Positions 1 through 9,438 of a stretch of DNA of 64,000 bases are shown piece by piece (the first letter of the stretch is position 1; each line of letters starts with the position of its first letter). Below the pieces are notes generated by a model that saw only the letters and a program-made list of their open reading frames with translations, did no database searches and was not told the DNA's origin. Source of the DNA: Psychrobacter cibarius. Its GTDB lineage: Bacteria > Pseudomonadota > Gammaproteobacteria > Pseudomonadales > Moraxellaceae. The stretch spans positions 620,001 to 684,000 of the forward strand of contig CP131612.1 in assembly GCA_030686115.1 (NCBI GenBank), read 5' to 3'. Position numbers and translations under genes: made by a program.

Positions 1-341
1 TGGAGCAACAAGGTATCCTCAGCGGCTCGAAACTGATAGGTCTGCAGGGCTTTAGTATTAAGGCTATTTTCAGTCAATGATTCAGGCAGACGACGGCTGT
101 CGAACCAGTCGTTATTATTGAGATGGTCGGAGTGATTACTACCCAAGTAAGAGGCAACAAACTCACCATCAAGCAATTGCTCAATCTGCCCTTTAATGAC
201 CACATACAGATATTGCAACTCTTCGGCAGTTAGATTCTCATTTTTGGCAAGGTAGCGGATTTGGGTATTTTTTCTGATGCTTTGACGTTCAGCCAGACTC
301 AATACGTCAAAGGGCGGCTGGGTAAAATCAAGATGGGGCAT
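1..341 (-). CDS. Partial cyclic-nucleotide-binding-domain protein (probable DUF294/CBS signalling protein), N-terminal part
   Basis: The reading frame starts at 341 on the minus strand and runs off the left edge of the window, so only about 113 N-terminal residues are visible. An AAGGA ribosome binding site lies 7 bases before the ATG. The opening MPHLDFTQPPFDVLS, followed by AERQSIRKN and later YVVIKGQIEQLLDGE, has the pattern of a cyclic-nucleotide-binding beta-barrel. In proteobacteria this type of N-terminus commonly leads into CBS domains and a DUF294 nucleotidyltransferase-like domain. That extension is inferred, because the diagnostic part lies outside the window. It is transcribed away from dapC, whose terminator lies upstream of it, so it probably has its own promoter. 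Confidence 0.6.
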   Translation of the reverse strand, partial: MPHLDFTQPPFDVLSLAERQSIRKNTQIRYLAKNENLTAEELQYLYVVIKGQIEQLLDGEFVASYLGSNHSDHLNNNDWFDSRRLPESLTENSLNTKALQTYQFRAAEDTLLL

Positions 342-416
342 GGCATCATCCTTGATGGCATATTTGGTAAAAGATAATCGATGATAAAAGACACTTTACT
401 ATAGCATTATTAAAGC

Positions 417-460
417 AAAAAACCTCTAATAACCACAGTAATATTGTGGCTATTAGAGGT
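417..460 (-). terminator. Rho-independent terminator of dapC
   Basis: A very long stem with arms at 421-440 and 441-460 pairs almost completely (AACCTCTAATA against TATTAGAGGTT at the base). On the minus strand it is followed by a run of T. It sits about 40 bases beyond the dapC stop codon. The plus strand also carries a T run at 465-474, so it may work in both directions. Confidence 0.85.
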
Positions 461-499
461 TGCTGTTTTTTTTGAAAATTTTACGTATAAAGCGACTGC

Positions 500-1756
500 T
501 TATGCGCCTAGTAATTTTCGAATACGGTTTATCGCTTCGCGGCTCTCATCAACACTAGCAACGAGCGCAATGCGCACATAGCCTTGCCCAGGGTTTTTGC
601 CATCAATATCACGTGACAGATAGCGCCCTGCTAGTGCGTGAATATTGGCCTGCTCGTACAGTGCTTTGACAAACCGCTCATCATCCCCATCGAACGGCTC
701 AGGGACTTTTATCCAAAAGTAAAATCCAGCCTCAGGCATTCTTAACTCTAGTAGTTCACCAAGCTCAGACATCCACAAGGCAAACTTTTCTTGATACAGA
801 GCGCGATTGTGTGCCACATGCTTTTCATCTTGCCATGCAGCGATCGAGGCGAGCTGATGTGGTATCGGCATCGCACAGCCTTGATAGGTACGATATTGCA
901 GATAAGCTTGCAAAATATTGGCATCACCTGCCACAAACCCTGAGCGCAAACCAGGCAGATTTGAACGCTTAGATAAAGAGTGAAAGACAATACAGTTTTT
1001 GAAATCATGACGACCGAGGGCAGCGCAGGCTTGCAATAGTCCAATCGGTGCCGTATCAAAATACAGCTCGCTATAGCACTCGTCACTGGCAATAATAAAA
1101 TCGTACTGATCTGACAGACGAATGAGATATTCCCAATCCTCCATCGTCATGACCGAGCCCGTCGGATTGTTAGGACTACAAACAAACAGCAACTGCGTGC
1201 GCGCCCAAACATCTTTTGGTACGGCGCGATAGTTACCTTTAAAGTCATCGTCCAGTGTGCAAGGCACAAAATAAGGCTCGGCTTGCGCCAGTATCGCTGC
1301 ACCCTCATATATTTGGTAAAAAGGGTTGGGCATGACTATTGTAGGAGCAGTCATAGGAGAAACGGCAGATAATGGGTCAGAGACAGACAGCGGACTACTC
1401 TCTGTATCGCTTACGTTATGATCCACGACTGCTTGTACCAGACTAAAAATAGCCTCGCGTGTGCCCACTACTGGTAATACTTGCGTATTGGCATCGACAT
1501 GGTTCAAAAAGAAGCGTTTTTCTAGCCAATGCGCGATGGTTTGGCGCAGCTCAAACATGCCATTAGTCGTTGGATAACGACTTATTTTGTCCAAATTTTC
1601 ACGTAGTACGTCCAGCACGAACGCTGGTGGCTCATGTTTTGGTTCACCAATACCGAGCTTGATTTCACTGTAGTCATGGGCTGGCACACTGTTAGCAAGC
1701 AATGTTGCCATCTTTGCAAAAGGGTAAGGATGCAGGTACGTTAAGTTGTGATTCAT
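500..1756 (-). CDS. dapC: Succinyldiaminopimelate transaminase DapC
   Basis: Fold-type I PLP-dependent aminotransferase of 418 residues. It is expected to convert N-succinyl-2-amino-6-oxopimelate to N-succinyl-LL-diaminopimelate in the cytoplasmic lysine and peptidoglycan precursor pathway. Visible landmarks are GIGEPKHEPP (substrate end), SPNNPTG near residues 194-200, the DECY motif near 225 and the PLP lysine in SLSKRSN at about residue 263. A Ser-rich insertion near residues 116-138 looks lineage-specific. I start at the ATG at 1756. A TTG eight codons upstream is possible, but neither has a convincing ribosome binding site. The position beside glnD and map matches the map-glnD-dapC cluster of Pseudomonas, which supports DapC over other aminotransferases. 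Confidence 0.88.
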   Translation of the reverse strand: MNHNLTYLHPYPFAKMATLLANSVPAHDYSEIKLGIGEPKHEPPAFVLDVLRENLDKISRYPTTNGMFELRQTIAHWLEKRFFLNHVDANTQVLPVVGTREAIFSLVQAVVDHNVSDTESSPLSVSDPLSAVSPMTAPTIVMPNPFYQIYEGAAILAQAEPYFVPCTLDDDFKGNYRAVPKDVWARTQLLFVCSPNNPTGSVMTMEDWEYLIRLSDQYDFIIASDECYSELYFDTAPIGLLQACAALGRHDFKNCIVFHSLSKRSNLPGLRSGFVAGDANILQAYLQYRTYQGCAMPIPHQLASIAAWQDEKHVAHNRALYQEKFALWMSELGELLELRMPEAGFYFWIKVPEPFDGDDERFVKALYEQANIHALAGRYLSRDIDGKNPGQGYVRIALVASVDESREAINRIRKLLGA

Positions 1757-2013
1757 AAGTAGGGTAACTATAATAGACAATTAATAATAAAGTGATAAAG
1801 AAAAATTACATTTAAGCAGTGTAGCACTTCTCTTATTTTTTGTCTTTTACTTCTCATGCTCAAGCTGCTTAGCTATTTAACCATAAATTATAATAACTAA
1901 TGAAGCCGTCACAGATTTAAAAATCCTAAAAAAAGCTTATCAATTGATAACTTATAACAATACAAAAAACTGCTGTCAGCCCTAATGATAGATTATGGTG
2001 AGGATAATTTGAT

Positions 2014-2685
2014 ATGCCTAGTATCTCAAAAACTAATGATCTTAACGCGACAGACATTCAAGATGAAAATTTTGATGATGCGCAACAGCGAACCAAATTG
2101 TACGAATTATTAAAACAGCGGGAGCAAAGCTGGTGGCAAGCTCGCCAGCAATTAATTAGCCATAAAGAACGGAAAATGTTTTGGTACGGTGAAAACAGCT
2201 TGATGATGTGGTTACTGTGGCAACTGGTCAGTTATGTGATCATTGCGATGGTGCTGATGTTGCTTAGCAATCAGCTCGGTATTTTACTGCCCTTATGGCA
2301 ATATATTGCCTTATTTGTTTTACAGACAGTGATTTTTGTGGCCATGCTCGCGTCCAAAAGTCGAATGGCAGACAGCTTACAACGTAAAATCGATAAAGAT
2401 GAGTTGATGCGTGAAGAGGCACTGAATGAGATGATTATCTTAGCAGAGGACAGCCTTTATCCCGATGTGCATGCCAAATCGCCTATTTCTCTAAGACAAA
2501 TCTATGTGTGTTTTGGCAGAGATTTTCATTTAGCAAGTTTACATTGTTTGCTGCAAAAAGAGGTCAACGCTGGGCGCTTAATACTGACGCAAAAACAGAT
2601 TGAAGCAGAGATTCTGCCACCAGATCTTGCGGATGATGAGCTCAATGAGCACGCTAGCGAAATGATATATAAAAGCACCTTATAA
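2014..2685 (+). CDS. Two-helix membrane protein of unknown function
   Basis: A 223-residue protein I do not recognise. The N-terminal third is hydrophilic and acidic, with a QSWWQARQQL stretch. It is followed by two strongly hydrophobic segments near residues 65-90 and 92-112, a charged linker and a soluble C-terminal region ending in an acidic tail. This layout suggests an inner-membrane hairpin with both ends in the cytoplasm. A GAGGATAA ribosome binding site precedes the ATG. It lies divergent from dapC and convergent with glnD, and its stop codon sits inside a terminator hairpin. It interrupts the otherwise conserved glnD-dapC adjacency. Nothing in it points to a nitrogen or lysine function. 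Confidence 0.75.
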   Translation: MPSISKTNDLNATDIQDENFDDAQQRTKLYELLKQREQSWWQARQQLISHKERKMFWYGENSLMMWLLWQLVSYVIIAMVLMLLSNQLGILLPLWQYIALFVLQTVIFVAMLASKSRMADSLQRKIDKDELMREEALNEMIILAEDSLYPDVHAKSPISLRQIYVCFGRDFHLASLHCLLQKEVNAGRLILTQKQIEAEILPPDLADDELNEHASEMIYKSTL

Positions 2686-2696
2686 AAGGTGCTTTT
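2671..2696. terminator. Intrinsic terminator overlapping the 3' end of the 2014-2685 gene
   Basis: Perfect 10-bp stem (AAAAGCACCT / AGGTGCTTTT) with a 6-base loop. The coding sequence runs into the hairpin, and the TAA stop lies in the loop. A/T tracts on both sides could serve this gene and, from the other side, glnD. Confidence 0.85.
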
Positions 2697-2791
2697 GGTA
2701 TTAACGGGTTAAAAAATACAAAGCATGCCATCAATGAATGGATGATACACGCTGAGTATTTATCTTAGACTTATCTTGTAAGCCCATTTGT

Positions 2792-5554
2792 TCAATCACA
2801 TTTGCTGTAAGCAGCAGGCTGCTCTCTTTGCATACTGAGACTGGCCATCAAGGCGGATCGTAGTGCGTCAAGTCTAGCAGCAGATAGCGGTTCATCATTT
2901 TGATCGCTGATATAAAACATATCTTCTGCACGTTCGCCCAAAGTGGTGATACGCGCCGCATGCACCTCAATTTTCTCCTGCAAAAATACCTGTCCTACTC
3001 TTGCCAATAGTCCCGGCTGATCAAGGGTTTCTAAGCTCATAATATGCTGATCAGAAGCCTCATTAAACTCAAAATTAATCACCGTGGTCACTTCAAAATG
3101 TCTAAGCTGACGCGGTATGCGCTTATTGGTAAGTTTCAGTAGTGTCGGGTCTTTAAAGGCATTGATTAGGCGTTGTTTGAGCTCTTGTTGACTGTCCTCA
3201 TCGACCAATAATGTGCCACTGGGATCAAGCAGTACATAGGAGTCCAAAGCAAAATCGCGGGTAGCAGTAATGATACGGGCGTCTAAAACATCCAAGTTCA
3301 TTTGATCAAATACAGCCATGGTGACTGCAAACAGGTTCGTCTGATCTTGGGTATAAACAAAGACCTGTACCGCATCAAGGGCCAACTCACGATGCTCACG
3401 TAATACCACCAATGGCGGGCTATCTGCATTAGAAGCAAGACCAATCGGCGGATGGTTCAAAATGGCTTCGGTATGCCATAAGATGTCTTCAGGAATTTCT
3501 CTCAAGAAATATTCATCACCCAAATCATCCCATAGCCTCAAGACTTCATCACGATTCATGTGTTGATTGTTGACACTATCGAGCATCGTTAAGGCTTGGG
3601 TTCGTGTCGCACTGATCATATCTTGGCGGTTAGTAGGTGCATCGATATCAGCGCGCAAAATGCGCCGAGTTTGTGAGTATAACTGTTTCATTAATGTGGC
3701 ACGCCAGCTGTTCCACAACTGTGGATTGGTCGCATTCATATCCGCAACAGTGAGCACATATAAATGATTGAGGTGGGTGACATTACCGACTAAATTGGCA
3801 AAAATAGTGACCACTTCTGGATCTGAGATGTCTTTTTTCTGAGCAGTCATTGACATCAATAAATGATAGCGAGTGAGCCAACCGACCAAGTTGGCATCTG
3901 CCAGACTCATACCATGCGCCAAACAAAATTCAGTCGACTCGGTTTGACCCAGCTCACTATGGTTGCCACCGCGACCTTTGGCAATATCATGGAACATGGC
4001 GGCCAGTACCAAGATTTCCTTACGCTCGATACGTTGAAAGATAGAGCTGACCAGTGGAAAATCTTCATAAAACCGTGGGTCGGTAAAGCGATGTAAAATC
4101 CGAATCAAAAATAAGGTATGCGCATCAACCGTGTAACGGTGAAATAAATCATATTGCATCAGACCGGTCACTTGGGCGAACGCAGGGATGTAGCTGCCTA
4201 AGACGCCATAGCGATTCATGGCACGCAGGCGATGAAACAGATAATTCTGCTCTTTTAAATTGGCTAAGAAGAGCGCTTGGTGAGCGGGATTATCACGGTA
4301 GATTTGATCGATGCCACGCGCGGCGATTTTTAGCGCACGCAACGTATGAGTACGCACGTTTTTGATACCGTATTGACCCATCAGTAAAAACATCTCTAGG
4401 ATAGAGTCAGGATGCTGGGCAAAAACCCGATGATGCGCCATGGCGATTTGGTCACCAACTTGGTTAAAGCGGGCATTGATTGGCTGCTTTTTTGGACGCT
4501 CATCATCAGGTAACTGCGGCTCTATAATCGTCTCGTAGTAGTGATTGGTCAGCATCTCAGACAGCGTCGATATCTGCATGGCACAGCGGTAATAGTCGCG
4601 CATAAAACGCTCTACGGCGGCATTTGGCTGATCGTCTGGCTGCGTCTCATAACCCATCAACTGGGCAATTTCACGCTGATAATCAAACAGCAGCTTGTTT
4701 TCATTGCGACCAGTCAACACATGCAGATAATGACGTATTTGCCATAAATAACCTTCTGCAAAGTTCAGCTCATCGAACTCTTTTTCAGTCAAAAAGTTTT
4801 GTTGTACTAAATCATACAGCTTACCCACTCGAAAATAGCGTTTGGTTACCCAGCCGATGATATGAATGTCGCGTAGACCACCAGGGGCGGTTTTTATATT
4901 GGGTTCAAGGTTGTACTCGGTGGCATTGTGCTGTAAGTATCGCGCTTTAGCTTCTGCGATTTTTACTTCAAAAAACTCACGCGGCGACCACTGTTTATTG
5001 ACAATTTGAACGGGTACATCCTGTAAAGCCTCATTACCAATTAATAGCCGAGCTTCTAGCTGGGCACTGGCAATGGTATGATCGAGCGACGCCTCTAAAG
5101 CATCATTGACACTACGTACCGAGAGAGCAGGCTCTAATCCTATGTCCCACAATAGCGCCACCAACCGATCTATTTTCCCACTGGCATCAGCGCCAATCTC
5201 ATCAGGGGAGAGCAATAAAATGTCGATGTCTGAATAAAGCGACAGCTCGCCACGACCATAACCGCCTGTGGCAAATAAAGCCAAATCTGTCTTATCCAGC
5301 TCAAACCAGTTGAACAAGGCAATCAGCAATTCGTCAATCGCACCAGAGCGTGCCGCGACCAATTGACGAATATTGACACCGCGCTCAAGTGCACGGTTCA
5401 TATCCTGATTAATTTGAGTCAACCAGTGAGGAATACCCAGTAGCGACTTTTCAGTGACAGGAGTGTCCGCTAGCAGTGACGCGTTTGTCGCTATATCCTT
5501 TGATAATAGAGGTAAAGGTGTCAGATCGATAGAAGCGACATCACAAGTAAACAT
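2792..5554 (-). CDS. glnD: Bifunctional uridylyltransferase / uridylyl-removing enzyme GlnD
   Basis: A 920-residue cytoplasmic nitrogen sensor that adds UMP to, and removes it from, the PII protein according to glutamine level. The nucleotidyltransferase signature GGYGRGEL sits at residues 97-104, with the metal-binding Asp pair in SDIDILLL near 109-111. A central HD hydrolase motif, HDIAKGRGGNHSELG, lies near residue 518. Two C-terminal ACT domains lie near residues 735-800 and 838-910, the second carrying LDQPGLLARVGQVF. The frame stays open 54 codons upstream, but those codons read as a spurious hydrophobic stretch. The ATG at 5554 gives the usual family length and is preceded by GGGATAA. 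It lies downstream of map on the same strand but is separated from it by a terminator-like hairpin. Confidence 0.96.
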   Translation of the reverse strand: MFTCDVASIDLTPLPLLSKDIATNASLLADTPVTEKSLLGIPHWLTQINQDMNRALERGVNIRQLVAARSGAIDELLIALFNWFELDKTDLALFATGGYGRGELSLYSDIDILLLSPDEIGADASGKIDRLVALLWDIGLEPALSVRSVNDALEASLDHTIASAQLEARLLIGNEALQDVPVQIVNKQWSPREFFEVKIAEAKARYLQHNATEYNLEPNIKTAPGGLRDIHIIGWVTKRYFRVGKLYDLVQQNFLTEKEFDELNFAEGYLWQIRHYLHVLTGRNENKLLFDYQREIAQLMGYETQPDDQPNAAVERFMRDYYRCAMQISTLSEMLTNHYYETIIEPQLPDDERPKKQPINARFNQVGDQIAMAHHRVFAQHPDSILEMFLLMGQYGIKNVRTHTLRALKIAARGIDQIYRDNPAHQALFLANLKEQNYLFHRLRAMNRYGVLGSYIPAFAQVTGLMQYDLFHRYTVDAHTLFLIRILHRFTDPRFYEDFPLVSSIFQRIERKEILVLAAMFHDIAKGRGGNHSELGQTESTEFCLAHGMSLADANLVGWLTRYHLLMSMTAQKKDISDPEVVTIFANLVGNVTHLNHLYVLTVADMNATNPQLWNSWRATLMKQLYSQTRRILRADIDAPTNRQDMISATRTQALTMLDSVNNQHMNRDEVLRLWDDLGDEYFLREIPEDILWHTEAILNHPPIGLASNADSPPLVVLREHRELALDAVQVFVYTQDQTNLFAVTMAVFDQMNLDVLDARIITATRDFALDSYVLLDPSGTLLVDEDSQQELKQRLINAFKDPTLLKLTNKRIPRQLRHFEVTTVINFEFNEASDQHIMSLETLDQPGLLARVGQVFLQEKIEVHAARITTLGERAEDMFYISDQNDEPLSAARLDALRSALMASLSMQREQPAAYSKCD

Positions 5555-5735
5555 GAGTGTTATCCCGTTAAGAGTTTTAAAATAAAACGTTTCAGCTGAA
5601 AAGCGTAGAATCAACAGTGTGCTGGTAGCTGACAAAAGCCACAAATATAAGTTACCAATATAAGTTATTAAGTCATCAGAGTATAAAGATAAAAAGTGGG
5701 TGAGCGCAATAATCAATATGACCTAATTATTGGCC

Positions 5736-5766
5736 AAAAAAAAGACCGCCTAGGCGATCTTTTTGA
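5736..5766 (-). terminator. Intrinsic terminator after map
   Basis: On the minus strand GATCGCC-TA-GGCGGTC forms a 7-bp stem with one G-U pair, followed by a run of nine T. It begins a few bases after the map stop codon and so separates map from glnD, which probably needs its own promoter within about 180 bases. Confidence 0.8.
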
Positions 5767-5768
5767 TA

Positions 5769-6563
5769 TTACTGGGTCAAAAAACTCAAATCTTCTTCAG
5801 GGCGAGTGGTAAACACCTCACAGCCGTTATCGGTCACGACCATCGTATGCTCCCACTGTGCTGACAGCTTACGGTCTTTAGTAATTGCCGTCCATTCATC
5901 AGGCAAAATCTTGGTTTGCCATGTACCTTGGTTAATCATCGGCTCGATGGTAAAGGTCATGCCTGTTTTTAGCTCAAAGCCTGTGCCTTTTTTGCCATAG
6001 TGCATGACTTGTGGCTCATGGTGAAACTCATTACTAATGCCGTGACCACAGAACTCGCGAACGATACTGAAACGTTCAGGCTCGACCACTGCTTGGATAG
6101 CAGCACCGACATCACCTAGACGCGCACCGTTTTTGACGACACTCATACCAGCATATAGGGCGTCTTGTGCCACTTTGCAGATACGCTGTGCCATGATAGA
6201 GCCGTTACCAACGATCCACATTTTTGAGGTATCGCCATAGTAGCCATCTTTTATCACGGTCACATCGATATTGATGATATCGCCATCTTTGAGTAGCTTG
6301 TTTTCGGCTGGAATACCATGACAAACCACATGGTTAATCGAGGTGCAAATTGATTTTGGGAAGCCATTGTAGTTAAGCGGTGCAGGAATAGCCTGTTGCA
6401 CATTAACGATATAGTCATGGGCGATTTGGTTAAGTGCCTCGGTACTGATGCCAACTCGAACGTGCTCATCGAGCATGACAAGGACATCACTGGCAAGTTT
6501 ACCGGCCACGCGCATTTTTTCTATGGCTTCTGGGGACTGGATAAGGGATTTTTTAGTCATCAT
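5769..6563 (-). CDS. map: Methionine aminopeptidase, type I
   Basis: A 264-residue metalloprotease that removes the initiator methionine from nascent proteins. The pita-bread metal ligands are recognisable: Asp in NIDVTVIKDGYYGDTSKMW, His in FCGHGI, Glu in FTIEPM and Glu in AQWEHTM. The substrate-pocket His lies in the INHVVCHGIP motif. There is no N-terminal extension or zinc finger, as expected for the bacterial type Ia enzyme. The gene opens with two consecutive Met codons. The next gene on the strand is glnD, as in Pseudomonas and Escherichia. Confidence 0.96.
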   Translation of the reverse strand: MMTKKSLIQSPEAIEKMRVAGKLASDVLVMLDEHVRVGISTEALNQIAHDYIVNVQQAIPAPLNYNGFPKSICTSINHVVCHGIPAENKLLKDGDIINIDVTVIKDGYYGDTSKMWIVGNGSIMAQRICKVAQDALYAGMSVVKNGARLGDVGAAIQAVVEPERFSIVREFCGHGISNEFHHEPQVMHYGKKGTGFELKTGMTFTIEPMINQGTWQTKILPDEWTAITKDRKLSAQWEHTMVVTDNGCEVFTTRPEEDLSFLTQ

Positions 6564-6636
6564 TATATTACTTATAGTTATGGAATTAATGGCTTGAATT
6601 ATAACATAAATGAAGACGCCGCTGTTTTACGTTAAG

Positions 6637-6670
6637 TGATAGTGAACCTATCATTATTATTGATAATAAT
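6637..6670. promoter_or_regulatory. Two adjacent inverted repeats upstream of the lipase gene (candidate operator)
   Basis: TGATAG-5 nt-CTATCA (6637-6653) abuts ATTATTAT-TG-ATAATAAT (6653-6670). They lie in the 295-bp region between divergent map and the lipase, about 190 bases before the lipase ATG. Neither is followed by a T tract, so they look more like protein-binding sites than terminators. The second contains TGATAATAAT, which matches one half of a Fur-type box but not the other, so the regulator is unknown. Confidence 0.35.
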
Positions 6671-6858
6671 TGCTTTACAGCGAAGTAGGGGCAGTTGTGA
6701 CCCTCTAGTCACGATAATATATTCATATTTTGACAATTTAGTTGAATGTTACAGAAGATATAAGTAATGTAATTTTGCATGCTAAAGGAATTAGCAGCAA
6801 TCTTTGCCGATATTATGAGGTAAAGATAATCAAAATTAATGATAACAAGGACGTTATT

Positions 6859-7935
6859 ATGACGCTAAAATCTTCTCTAGCTTCGGCTTTCACGCCCAGC
6901 GCATTTCTCCCCTCACTTGGTGTTATCGGTGCCGGTGTACTTTTAATGGCTTTACAAACCACCTCGGCCCAAGCTGCTGGTCAATACTATAATTGTGCCA
7001 ATTCAACCGGATGCAAGCTGGTCAGCAACAAATACTGGACGTCAAATCATACTGATACAAAATATCCAATTGTTATGGCACATGGTCTTGGCGGCTTCAC
7101 TAATTTGTTTGGGATTATCGACTACTTCAATGGCATTCCTCAAGAGTTGATGAAAGGCGGCTCAGAGGTATATACCACCAAAACGTCAGCCGTCAATAAC
7201 AGTGAGATTCGCGGAGAGCAACTGCTGCAACAAGTCAAAACCATCACTGCCATTTCAGGTGAGCCTAAAGTCAATTTATTTGGACACAGTCAAGGCGGTA
7301 TAGATATCCGCTATGTCGCTGGCGTCGCGCCAAAATATGTCGCATCAGTCACGGCAGTCTCAAGCCCAGAACAAGGGTCAAAAACGGCAGATTTTGTCAA
7401 AAACACCCTTGAGCCAAACAACACCACAGGTAATCCATCCAATGTCACAACACAGCTAGTATCAGGCGTGTTCAATTTGATTGGTGGCTTTACAGACGTT
7501 GGCTCAGGTATCAGTTTTAAAGAGATACAAGAGCAAGATGGCTGGCAAGCGCTCGTGGCTCTATCAACCGATGGTGCTGCTAAGTTCAATGCCAAATTTC
7601 CCGCGGCAATGCCAAAAAATTATTGTGGTCAGCCGACCAGTACTGCCGTCAATGGTATCAAATACTATTCGTTCAGCGGGGTTGGGCAAATAACGAGCGC
7701 ACTGGATCCTAGTGATTATTTATTAGCAGCAACGAGCGTGCCGTTTGCAGGCGAGTCTAATGATGGGTTGGTGTCTGCTTGCTCAAGTCGTCTTGGTTAT
7801 GTGATTCGGGATAATTATAGAATGAACCATTTGGATTCAGCCGATCAAGTATTGGGTCTAACGGCATGGGGCGATTCTGAACCAAAATCCATCTACCGTA
7901 CTCAGGTCAATCGTCTTAAAAACGCTAACTTTTAA
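6859..7935 (+). CDS. Secreted triacylglycerol lipase, family I (Pseudomonas/Burkholderia type)
   Basis: A 358-residue exported alpha/beta-hydrolase that should hydrolyse long-chain triacylglycerols outside the cell. The signal peptide ends after TTSAQAA near residue 40. The oxyanion-hole AHGLGG lies at about residues 74-79 and the nucleophile elbow GHSQGG has Ser at about 144. The catalytic Asp lies in ESNDGLVSACS (about 302) and the catalytic His in RMNHLD (about 323). CGQPT and SACSS supply the Cys pair that forms the conserved disulfide of foldase-dependent lipases. An additional N-terminal pair (YYNC, TGC) is present. The ATG at 6859 has an AAGGA site 9 bases upstream and gives a proper signal peptide, so the 39-codon upstream extension is rejected. 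The foldase gene follows directly. Confidence 0.94.
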   Translation: MTLKSSLASAFTPSAFLPSLGVIGAGVLLMALQTTSAQAAGQYYNCANSTGCKLVSNKYWTSNHTDTKYPIVMAHGLGGFTNLFGIIDYFNGIPQELMKGGSEVYTTKTSAVNNSEIRGEQLLQQVKTITAISGEPKVNLFGHSQGGIDIRYVAGVAPKYVASVTAVSSPEQGSKTADFVKNTLEPNNTTGNPSNVTTQLVSGVFNLIGGFTDVGSGISFKEIQEQDGWQALVALSTDGAAKFNAKFPAAMPKNYCGQPTSTAVNGIKYYSFSGVGQITSALDPSDYLLAATSVPFAGESNDGLVSACSSRLGYVIRDNYRMNHLDSADQVLGLTAWGDSEPKSIYRTQVNRLKNANF

Positions 7936-8010
7936 TAATGTAAGCTTTTAATAACATACGCTTTCAAAAACATAAGCCTTTAAGCTGACTTATAAAAAGA
8001 ACCCTCATCT

Positions 8011-9126
8011 ATGTCGAATAATCGCCGCCCAGCCTATCTACCAATAGTTATAATCGCCGTGGTTAGCATAGCCATAACGGCGGCGGTGATTATGTGGTTC
8101 AAACCTGATAATACATGTATGGCTACAGCGCAACCAGTATCCAATGCTCTCGCTAGTGAGGCTGATGCTACTCTATCAAATGCGCTAGATAATGGCCAAC
8201 TACTGCAAACAACTACTGCAAACCAAAACCAGTCATCATTTGTTACTGGATTGGAGCGTTTGCCGCGCTCATTACAAGGCACGCAAATTGACGGCGAAAT
8301 CATCATTGATGAAAATAAGCAGTTAGTCGTCACTGAAGGTCTACGGCGTTTATTCGATTATTTTTTGTCGGCGCTGGGTGAAGAAGATGAAGCGGTTATT
8401 TATGCCCGTGTCGAAAGCTATATTCGTCACCACACGCCAGAGCCTGCCGCTAGTCAAGCGGTCGCTATATTTGACCAATATATTACCTATCTTAAAGCCA
8501 TTCCTGAAATAGAACAACGTTACGGTAATCTGCAATTACAAGCGGCAAAAAGCGGTGAGCTGGATCTAAATGTCGTCGCTCAGCAAAAGCAAGATGTAGC
8601 CAAGTTGCGTCAGCAGTATTTTACTAAAGAAACCATTACCGCCTTCTTTGGTGCAGAAGAGGAGTATGATGATTATAGTATGGAGATGGTCAGAATTAAC
8701 CAAAACCAGCAGCTAAACGATGTACAAAAAGAGGCAGCGCGGCAGAACTACATTAGCCGTATGCCAGATAATGCGCTCAAAGCCGGTATCACCCAGCAAG
8801 CCAACCTGAACGAGCTGATGAATCGCACAAAACAGATGCAAGCAAAAGGGGCAACGGCTCAGGAATTGTATAACATGCGTCGTGATCTGGTAGGTGCTCC
8901 AGCCGCCGCACGCCTCGCGCAAGTCGATGCAGAAGATGCTAACTTTGCTCAACGTTTCGACCAATATCAAGCTCAAAAACAGCGCTTATTAAGTCAAAGT
9001 GCAGATAAAACGCAAGCACAAACCCAAATCAATCAAATCGAACAGCAGCTATTTAGTGAGGCTGAACGCAAACGTTTGGTAGGCTATGCTGCTTTGCAAC
9101 AACAGAACAGCGCCAATCTAGAGTAA
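8011..9126 (+). CDS. lifO: Lipase-specific foldase (lipase chaperone, Lif family)
   Basis: A 371-residue membrane-anchored periplasmic steric chaperone that folds the lipase encoded just upstream before its export. A short cytoplasmic segment is followed by one transmembrane helix (AYLPIVIIAVVSIAIT, residues 8-23 and beyond), then a variable Ala/Thr/Gln-rich linker. The Lif signature R-x-x-F-D-Y-F-L-S-A-L-G-E is present as RRLFDYFLSALGE near residues 112-124. The rest is helical and rich in Gln and Ala, as expected for the helical clamp around the lipase. The gene lies 75 bases after the lipase stop with no terminator between them, so the two are probably one transcript. Confidence 0.93.
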   Translation: MSNNRRPAYLPIVIIAVVSIAITAAVIMWFKPDNTCMATAQPVSNALASEADATLSNALDNGQLLQTTTANQNQSSFVTGLERLPRSLQGTQIDGEIIIDENKQLVVTEGLRRLFDYFLSALGEEDEAVIYARVESYIRHHTPEPAASQAVAIFDQYITYLKAIPEIEQRYGNLQLQAAKSGELDLNVVAQQKQDVAKLRQQYFTKETITAFFGAEEEYDDYSMEMVRINQNQQLNDVQKEAARQNYISRMPDNALKAGITQQANLNELMNRTKQMQAKGATAQELYNMRRDLVGAPAAARLAQVDAEDANFAQRFDQYQAQKQRLLSQSADKTQAQTQINQIEQQLFSEAERKRLVGYAALQQQNSANLE

Positions 9127-9438
9127 TGCCTAACATAAATAAGTAAAACGATAATTTTAACGAGAAATTGTCGGTTTTTAGGGTGTATTCGAGAAGTTAT
9201 ATAAAAAGTGTTAGCAGTTAATGTACTGTCTAACAATAGAGGTTAGCAAAAAGACTATAGAGCGCAACAAATAACAGGGTAATCATACACTCAATCTATA
9301 ATGACAGTTAAGCTGCAGTTGTGCATAATGACCGCATTATTGAGAGTAATGAATAAAGCAGTAAATTAATCATAATAAAAACGAATGTTTAGGATAAGAG
9401 CTATTTTTTATTCTAAAAAAACCACTAGAGGAGTTTAT
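9127..9438. other. Intergenic region between the lipase operon and the META-domain gene
   Basis: About 310 bases with no open reading frame I can support. The first part holds a probable terminator at 9145-9179. The remainder is AT-rich and presumably holds the promoter of the next gene. I see no clear -35/-10 pair. Confidence 0.6.
9145..9179 (+). terminator. Probable terminator of the lipase-foldase operon
   Basis: AAAACGATAATTT pairs with AAATTGTCGGTTTT with one bulged base and one G-U pair, and the 3' arm ends in five T. It begins 19 bases after the foldase stop codon. Confidence 0.5.

Noticed and set aside
5555..5716. 54-codon N-terminal extension of GlnD
   Set aside because: Hydrophobic and unlike GlnD. 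The ATG at 5554 gives the normal family length and has a better upstream sequence.
6651..6675. Fur box upstream of the lipase
   Set aside because: Only one half matches the consensus. Kept as an unnamed inverted repeat.
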